Shown in pieces: positions 56,464-64,000 of a stretch of 64,000 nucleotides of DNA. The first letter of the stretch is position 1. Every line of letters starts with the position of its first letter. The translations under genes and the position numbers were made by a program. This stretch comes from Pogonophryne albipinna (Eukaryota > Chordata > Actinopteri > Perciformes > Artedidraconidae). The stretch is taken from assembly GCA_028583405.1 (NCBI GenBank), contig CM053252.1:35119763-35183762 (forward strand), in the 5' to 3' direction. The notes under the pieces were generated by a model that saw only the letters and a program-made list of their open reading frames with translations, did no database searches and was not told where the DNA came from.

Positions 56464-56640
56464 AGTTCGTCTGGCTGAAGGTCATCAGGACAAAGTGGCT
56501 CAACCCCAGGCTCTCCGGCCCCGACCGAGTGACCCAGCGGATCTCTCATGCCGTCCGTCTAGGAGGAAAGGGGGACAGCTGGAGCCAGTGTGCGGCGGGG
56601 AAACCACCTGCTTGGACCGTGGACGACATCAGGACGGACG
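56464..56640 (+). pseudogene. integrase C-terminal tail remnant
   Basis: The frame EFVWLKVIRTKWLNPRLSG, then VTQRISHAVRLGGKGDSW and SQCAAG, resembles the SH3-like C-terminal domain of retroviral integrases (basic, Trp- and Pro-containing, followed by the trans-strand region that ends in Trp and Cys). A stop lies about 20 codons upstream. It runs on in the same frame into an acidic repeat. Confidence 0.5.
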
Positions 56641-56654
56641 TGGCCCTCGACGAG

Positions 56655-56880
56655 GAGGTCGACTCGGAAGCAGCCATCAGCGGACTGGAGGAGCAGGATC
56701 GGGAGGACATCTCTCCAGCAGTCGACCCGGGAGGCGTCATCAGCGGACCGGAGACGGAGGATCGGGAAGACATCTCTCCAGCATCGACCCGGAAGCCGCC
56801 ATCAGCGGGCCAGAGGAGGAGGATCCAGAAGACATCTCTCTAGCAGGCAGCCCAGAAGCCGCCGTCAGCGGATCGGGGGG
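56655..56880 (+). repeat. about 63-bp tandem repeat encoding an acidic motif
   Basis: About four diverged units encode variants of EAAISGLEEQDREDISPA. The first three are in the frame of the integrase-like tail (56529-56843); a frameshift places the fourth in the +1 frame. The motif is retained at the protein level between units. Confidence 0.7.
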
Positions 56881-56959
56881 ACAAAGACACGGCAAGCCAG
56901 GACGGCACAGGGGACTACACTTTCCGCTGAAACAGGTTGATATAGCCGGTGTGGAGTTT

Positions 56960-57075
56960 GTTTTAATATCCCATTTTTGAGGAACTTTGTTTTTCCCATT
57001 TTTTGAGGAACTTTGTTTTAATATCCCATTTTTTGAGGAACTTTGTTTTAATATCCCATTTTTTGAGGGAGAAGC
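56960..57075 (+). repeat. 31-bp tandem repeat, three units
   Basis: Units of tcccattttttgaggaact plus ttgttttaata. Short, AT-rich, near the 3' end of the interior. Confidence 0.85.
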
Positions 57076-57353
57076 TGCCCCTTCCCCTTCGTACCAAATG
57101 CACTTGTTGGCTTACGCGTCGGAGGAGGACGAGCACGATGACTCAGCCGACAAGGACAATTTTTTTAACATATTTTGGTCTCCCTCCACTGTCATAAGAA
57201 GTTGTTATGGTGGACTGTTCCTAAAGGTTTAAATCCCAGCTTCTGATGGATTTATATAAATGTTGGGGGACAGACAGTAGAAAAGAATGACAGTGGTTAT
57301 GTTTCAAATGCTGTGTATAAGTTGATCTCTGAAGGTGAGATCAAAACAGGGGT

Positions 57354-58124
57354 TAAAGCAAACAGATATTGTTCTAAACTGTATTAAAGTAAACAGGTAT
57401 TATCTTGAACTGTATTTAAGTGAACATGTATTATTTGGGACTGTTTTAAAGTAATCCTATATATATAACCCTTTTCACTTACACTCAATGACCCAGATAC
57501 CCTGACACACACACACTTACACCTCCTGTCTCCAGCACACACACATACACTCACTGACCCAGATATCAGCACACACACACACATACACTTTCCCCCCCAC
57601 CAGCACATGCACATGTTCTTATTCAAGGTTCTTCCTGGGGCCAGTATAATCTCAAGCACCAATATATCTGTGTACAATGTTTGATTGTTTTGGGAAAGAA
57701 TAGTTTGTGTGAAATCTTCCCTGGGAAAGTAAAGGAGTGAAGTTAGGTGGAAGATAAAAAGTGATTCTGACCTTGACTAGTTCCGAGGCTCTCACGCTTC
57801 ACTTAGGAGTAAAATGGGATGGAAGAGCCGACCCACATCTCCGCCCCAAAAATGTCCATATATACTGTTGTTTATTCATGCAAAATGCCCCCCTTGTTTC
57901 TGACTGGCTGGTCCCGATACCTGTATCGCACAGCAGTAGAGCTGGGAGTCCAGAGTACTCTGTAATTTGTATTGGTGTTTTTTACCATTAAAATCAGATT
58001 ATTGTTATAACTTTTATGCCGGTGTTTTGAACTCCTTCTCTTATTAAATCTGACCAGGCTCATCTAACGGACGGCGCGGAGCAGAGGTGGGCTTTAAGCC
58101 ACCACTATTGTGTCTGTTTCAACA
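57354..58124 (+). repeat. 3' LTR of the retrovirus-like element (771 bp)
   Basis: Offset exactly 6969 from the 5' LTR with no indel. Preceded by a weak purine run AAAACAGGGG (57343-57352). Confidence 0.88.
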
Positions 58125-58187
58125 TTACGTGCGTTGAAGTGAGTTGTTTTTTAGACTCGTGAGTGACCAAGGTGACGCAGTAGTTGG

Positions 58188-58586
58188 ATGAGAATGGCTT
58201 CGTGTGCAGGTAGAGTCGCCGGACCTCGGTCCCCGCCCAATTCCGTTCAAGAGCTAATCTCCAATCCTTTCGAAAGGAGAAGTTTGGGAGATAAACTGTT
58301 GCTTAAAGACCTTGGACCGGACCAAACCGATTTGTATATATCGCAGCAAGCTCGTGAAAAAGACAAAACGTATCAACGAGGCTTCTCACGTAGCTGGTAC
58401 ACCAGAAAGGCATGGCTAGCTGGATGCAAACAGGTAAATGCTGTCTTTTGTTTCCCATGCTTGCTCTTCAAACAGCCGGGGACAGATATGATCTGTTCAG
58501 AAACTAGACAAAAGTTAAACAAGCACAAACCACAGACTGTCTGTGTCATGGAGAATACAGTCGCTGGTTTATTTATGTCTGTATAA
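58188..58586 (+). pseudogene. hAT transposase TTF-finger fragment
   Basis: 132-codon frame nearly identical to that at 49094-49492 ([25 protein letters not shown]). The stop follows AGLFMSV as in all three copies in this window, so the copies share an ancestral deletion of the catalytic core. Confidence 0.78.
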
Positions 58587-59570
58587 GCCGTTGTTGTGAG
58601 TGTGGACTGTCGGAGCATATATAACGTTAGCTTAGCCAAGCTCCATTTAGAAAACATGCATTTTAAAAGGGTTTTTCGCCTGCCGTCTGTCTGCAGACTT
58701 GTCAAAGCATTAATTCATGGTTTTTACTAACCGGTATCAGTATGTTGTTAATTCGGCATCATTTTGAAACGTGTATTACAATTAAATAGTGTAATAGAGT
58801 AAAATATGTTCATCTTGTTGTAGTTGTAGCCCCCTTGCCAGCGATTCTCTCTCTAGTTTAACATACTCAGCCCGACTCAGTCTGGTTGTTCCTGGCCCTA
58901 GAACCACGATTTTATGGGGCCAGAAAAACTGTGAATTAGGACCCGCTAGCCGGTACTAGGCCAAGTGGAAACGCAACCAAAAACGGGCCCCGCACGGCTC
59001 GGCACTGTCTGTCATGGCGAATACAGTCGCTGGTTTATTTATGTCTGTAGGCGTTGTTATGAGTGTGGAGTGAGCATATACAACGTTAGCTTAGCCTGGT
59101 CGACCCAATCTCCATTCAGAAAACAAGCATTCTAAAAGGTTTTTCGCCTGCCGTCTGTCTGCAGACTTGTCAAAGCATTAATTCATGGTTTTTACTAACC
59201 GGTATCAGTATGTTGTTGTGTCGGCATCATTTAGAAACGTGTATTACAATTTAATCACGGTAAAATATGTTCATTTTGTTGTAGTTGTAGCTCCCGAGCG
59301 CGTCTTGTTTGAATGATGCGAGTAAACACAGCTGGCAGCCGCGGTGAAACTCGAGCGACTAGAGCGATGCGATAGGAGCGTTTAGAGCGAAGCGAATATT
59401 CGCATCGCGTCCGGTCTGAACGCAGCATTAAAGCGAGCTCCGCGCTGCACTGGAAACGCACCATTACATCACCAGAAGTCCTAATTTAAGGGGTCATTTC
59501 TCCCCAAAAAAAATGTTTTACTCACTATATCAACAGCCCCACCAAAAATATTTTCCACCAGCCGCCACTG

Positions 59571-60344
<774 letters not shown>

Positions 60345-60548
60345 ATCTGTTTGTCATTGTTGGTGTCCTTTTCTGGTTGCTAACAAACGCCATTGTAACA
60401 CATAAACACTGATGTTCAGCTGTAACGGTGGTGGACTAATCAGAACAGAGTGGGCAAGCTGACCAATCAGAGCACAGTGGGCTCATAGGGAGGGGGGGCA
60501 CACACACACAAACCATACCATGCGAGCGGGAGCAATGAGGGGTTAAGG

Positions 60549-62660
60549 CCACGTTTACACGGAGACGAAACGGGTTGTATCCGCTACAGTTCTCTATTGT
60601 ATGGAGGACGGTTCGTTCACACGAGGCCGTAACGGAACCGCGGAAACGGAGCCCTCAAACGGTAACGGGTCCCAAGTTGGGTAGATCTGCGGACAAAACA
60701 CTCTGGGGGGCCTAACGGCTCCGTGTGTACGTCCTATACGATCATTTCCTGAGAACGACGACGCCATAGCCCCACTTTTCCTGCTCACCCCTGCGTCATT
60801 GCTGATGTGTTTTCGCCAACAACCTCTGGTGCTCAATGCTGATCAGGGGCCTCATTTATAAAGGGATATACGCTCAAAAGATGGCGTACGCCAGTTTCTA
60901 CGCAATGTTTGCGATTTATAAAATACTAACTTGACGGGAAAATGTGCGGTCCTCCATGCAAACTCTAACCCATGCGTACGCACTAAGCACAAAAACGGGA
61001 GAGACGAGAAACTGCGACACCGTTGGCAGAAGGAAGAATGGAGAGAAATATGTGGAAATAATACCATAAATAAAATGTTACCTCTCATTTATCATATATG
61101 AAGAATTCATTTTCAAACATTGATTAAAACCAATCTTAAAATGATTAAACGCCTGTTTGCGACTCCTCAGTGCACACAAAAACATAACTTGGAGAAATAA
61201 ATAAATACGGATATGTTATTGAAAACCACCTCGAATATGTTGTGTTAATGTTATGAAATGTTTTCTCATAAATGATGCGGTAAGCAGAAGGACAGAATTA
61301 CGTCTAAACTGACGCCGTTTTGCATTTCTATAGGTTGATACGAGCATGGTTTTATATACTATCATGTTTAATCGTGTTTTATGCCGTTTGCCAAGACTTG
61401 ATAAGTCGCTCGTAAAACACAGGAGGTATGGAAGCTAAGAACACCATATGTGGTAAATTGTACAGCTAATATAGCACAACACATTAGTTGTATTTCCTTT
61501 AACTGGTGGATATAGGGTTGCTGCAGGGGGGGGTTGAGACGCACAGGCTGCAGTGGAGACGCTGCGCACAGCTGATCGACAGCTGGAACACAAACCACCA
61601 AATACAAAAACATAATTCAGATCCAGTCGTCATGACTCCACACCGGGAGGATTCCCCGTTCACTTCTTACAGTTTCTCATCAAGGGGGTGTCTCCTGTCC
61701 CCGGTACAAACACACTGCCTGAGGAAGGCTATGTGTATTGTTTTTGTCATTAACCTTTTTCGGGCCATTTATTTATTTATTTTGGTGATGATCCGACCTC
61801 CATGCTGCTACTCTGGTTCAAACTGCATCCACCAAACAATATGATTTATCTCGACCTCCCCAAAATAACCAAAATCTGACACGGTGTGAGATGTCTTTTT
61901 TAGCTGTTCTGTCGTCATTTCCTGCTATCTTCTTCATAAAGTCAGTCAGAATGAATGAATGAATGGGCGTTTCCTTGACTATTTATAGGCAAATATGGGC
62001 GTTACGTGAAGCCCGCAAAAGCTGCACCGCATTTCGAGTCGGTTGTGATTTATAAAGGGAAACCGGCGTAGGAAGTGCTGTACACACTTTCCTCGCCGGT
62101 GCGCAATGTTTGGTGAATCGGAAAATTTCGGAAAATTTCTGTACCTATTTTTTGGATTTCTACTACGTAAGCAACCTTCCCACGTGAATCCTACGCACGG
62201 CGTTATAAATGAGGCCCCTGGTGTGGACGGACACGTTTCTTGAGCCGATACCGTGTGGACGGAAGACTCTTTTGATATCGACTAAAGGTAGGGACACACC
62301 AAGCTGACACCAAAGAACTGACACAGACGGATCCGACTGTTGTGTCTGTTGTGTCCGAACTGCATTTTGGGAAGCGACGTGGAGCGTTGCTGGCGTTGCT
62401 CGCTTCAAAAGTTGAGCAATGTTCAACTTTTGACGCCTCGGCAGAAGCGTCAGCCAATCGAATCATATGCCAGTACAAGCTCTAGCCAATCAAACCGCTG
62501 CTTGTGTGTCAGGGGCGGGAGATTCATGTGATTGGTTGTTGGTCGAGTGTCAGACACGCCCGCCGGCAAGCGTCAACGCACGCCGCTGTGTGGACGGGCG
62601 TGAGTGTCTTGCCCAAGGACACATGTTGACTTGCAGGGGCTGGAGAGCAAACATCACTGT
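60549..62660. repeat. nested DNA-transposon mosaic
   Basis: An outer repeat (gtttacacggagacgaaacg, cgtgtggacgga) is interrupted by a TIR element at 60844-62220. Another repeat begins gggacacaccaagctgac near 62290 and runs to about 62610 with ccaatcg/ccaatca motifs. No transposase domain recognised; the 112-codon frame 61506-61844 and 180-codon frame 62467-63009 have no recognisable domain. Confidence 0.45.
60844..62220. mobile_element. TIR element with CAGGGGCCTCATTTATAA ends
   Basis: Both ends read CAGGGGCCTCATTTATAA inward, followed by tacg/gcgta-rich sequence. No target duplication could be identified, so the superfamily is left open. Confidence 0.65.
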
Positions 62661-63099
62661 GACAATCAACACCTATGCCAAAATGGGCAACTGTTCAAAG
62701 ATAACTGTGGTGTTATCAAAGTCTGCATATATCTTTTTTTTATTTTATATTATCCTTTGCATAAATGAATACATTTCACCATCATTTGTTGCATTAGAAT
62801 ACACCATAATGCAGGAAAAGTGTGACGATAAAAATGTCCTGGTGGACGACTCCCAGACCCCTGCAAATGTGTCCCACACAATGTGGAATCGAAATCTACG
62901 CGCTTGCACAGATTATCTGGAGTGGCATAAATTGACTATTTTATCATACAGATCTATCCATATATTATTTTTTTCCCCGAATAACTTCAGATATCAATCT
63001 CGTAAATAATCATGTAAGATTTTTCCCAATTATCTTGATTGTGTGCATGAGACAAAGAGGATTGAGATAAGTATTACAATCATTAGAAGGCACACCTTC

Positions 63100-64000
<901 letters not shown>

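Larger units (their letters stand above)
50381..58128 (+). mobile_element. non-autonomous endogenous-retrovirus-like element
   Basis: Two 771-bp LTRs (50385-51155, 57354-58124) are flanked by the 4-bp duplication TTAC (50381-50384, 58125-58128); the unoccupied site gttgcttacgtgcg exists at about 49027-49040. I found one base difference between the LTRs (50448 G versus 57417 T). A primer-binding site follows the 5' LTR. The 6.2-kb interior has only decayed RT and integrase fragments, no gag or env recognised, and several tandem repeats. LTR ends are TA...CA rather than TG...CA. I describe it as retrovirus-like on the basis of the 4-bp duplication, tRNA-Trp-type site and integrase tail. Confidence 0.85.
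49978..59570 (+). mobile_element. hAT element (TTF type) split by a retroviral element
   Basis: Left end CAGTGGCGGCCGG (49978), right end CCACCAGCCGCCACTG (59570). Hosts the provirus at 50385-58124. After it, the transposase fragment resumes at 58188-58586. A 290-bp block (58535-58830) recurs diverged at 59004-59290, separated by other repeat sequence, so the 3' half is composite. The flanks GTTACAAT and GCTACGGG do not match as a clean duplication. Confidence 0.8.

Noticed and set aside
56390..56980. 196-codon Arg/Gly/His-rich frame
   Set aside because: It overlaps, in another frame, the integrase-like tail and acidic repeat, which show protein-level patterns; this frame looks like a shadow of GC-rich repeat units.
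60844..62220. hAT assignment from CAGGGG ends
   Set aside because: No 8-bp duplication could be found at either side, so I left the superfamily open.
62467..63009. 180-codon plus-strand frame
   Set aside because: It crosses from a repeat into unrelated AT-rich sequence and shows no family motif.

Overview
This window is teleost fish nuclear DNA. Evidence: compact genes with GT-AG introns, long (CA)n/(GT)n tracts, an L2-type LINE with a fish-type 3' end, many hAT elements with 8-bp target duplications, and two Ty3/gypsy LTR elements whose pol order (integrase before reverse transcriptase) matches the Gmr1 group first described in cod. I see no bacterial operon, CRISPR array or tRNA/rRNA gene.

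Host genes: two tandem five-exon short-chain dehydrogenase/reductase genes lie on the minus strand, both most like DHRS13. Gene A (8881-27249) and gene B (37299-48402) have matching exon lengths (127, 119, 124 and 327 nt, then 257 or 260 nt) and intact reading frames of 317 and 318 codons. A broken third copy of the last exon lies between them (35834-35933). Gene B also has a second, upstream copy of exon 1 (49624-49750), made by a 1.35-kb tandem duplication; it carries a Gly-to-Ser change in the cofactor-binding motif and a changed last exon base.

Layout: 1-8880 is gene-poor with scattered repeats. Introns of gene A hold a 1.4-kb hAT (9261-10676), a foldback element touching a splice donor (11763-12681), a four-part nest (hAT 13239-23834 containing a Gmr1-like LTR element 13397-22911, whose 5' LTR carries two more elements), and a hAT (23941-25483) containing an L2 LINE and a TTAA-flanked miniature element. 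Between the genes are a solo LTR (28594-29001) and a nested hAT (30345-35455) containing another hAT and a TIR element. Gene B's last intron has a P-like element with a THAP fragment (37682-39184); its first intron has a very young Gmr1-like element (40802-46960). Upstream of gene B is a hAT (49978-59570) split by a 7.7-kb endogenous-retrovirus-like element (50385-58124). The right end (59571-64000) is a repeat mosaic.

Most notable: the retrovirus-like element has almost identical 771-bp LTRs but only decayed pol fragments, so it was probably copied in trans. Its leader holds five tandem short hairpins whose stems change in a compensatory way while the loop is kept, which suggests a selected RNA structure such as a packaging or dimerisation signal. 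Exon coordinates come from reading splice sites and conserved protein motifs by eye; no alignment or database search was run.
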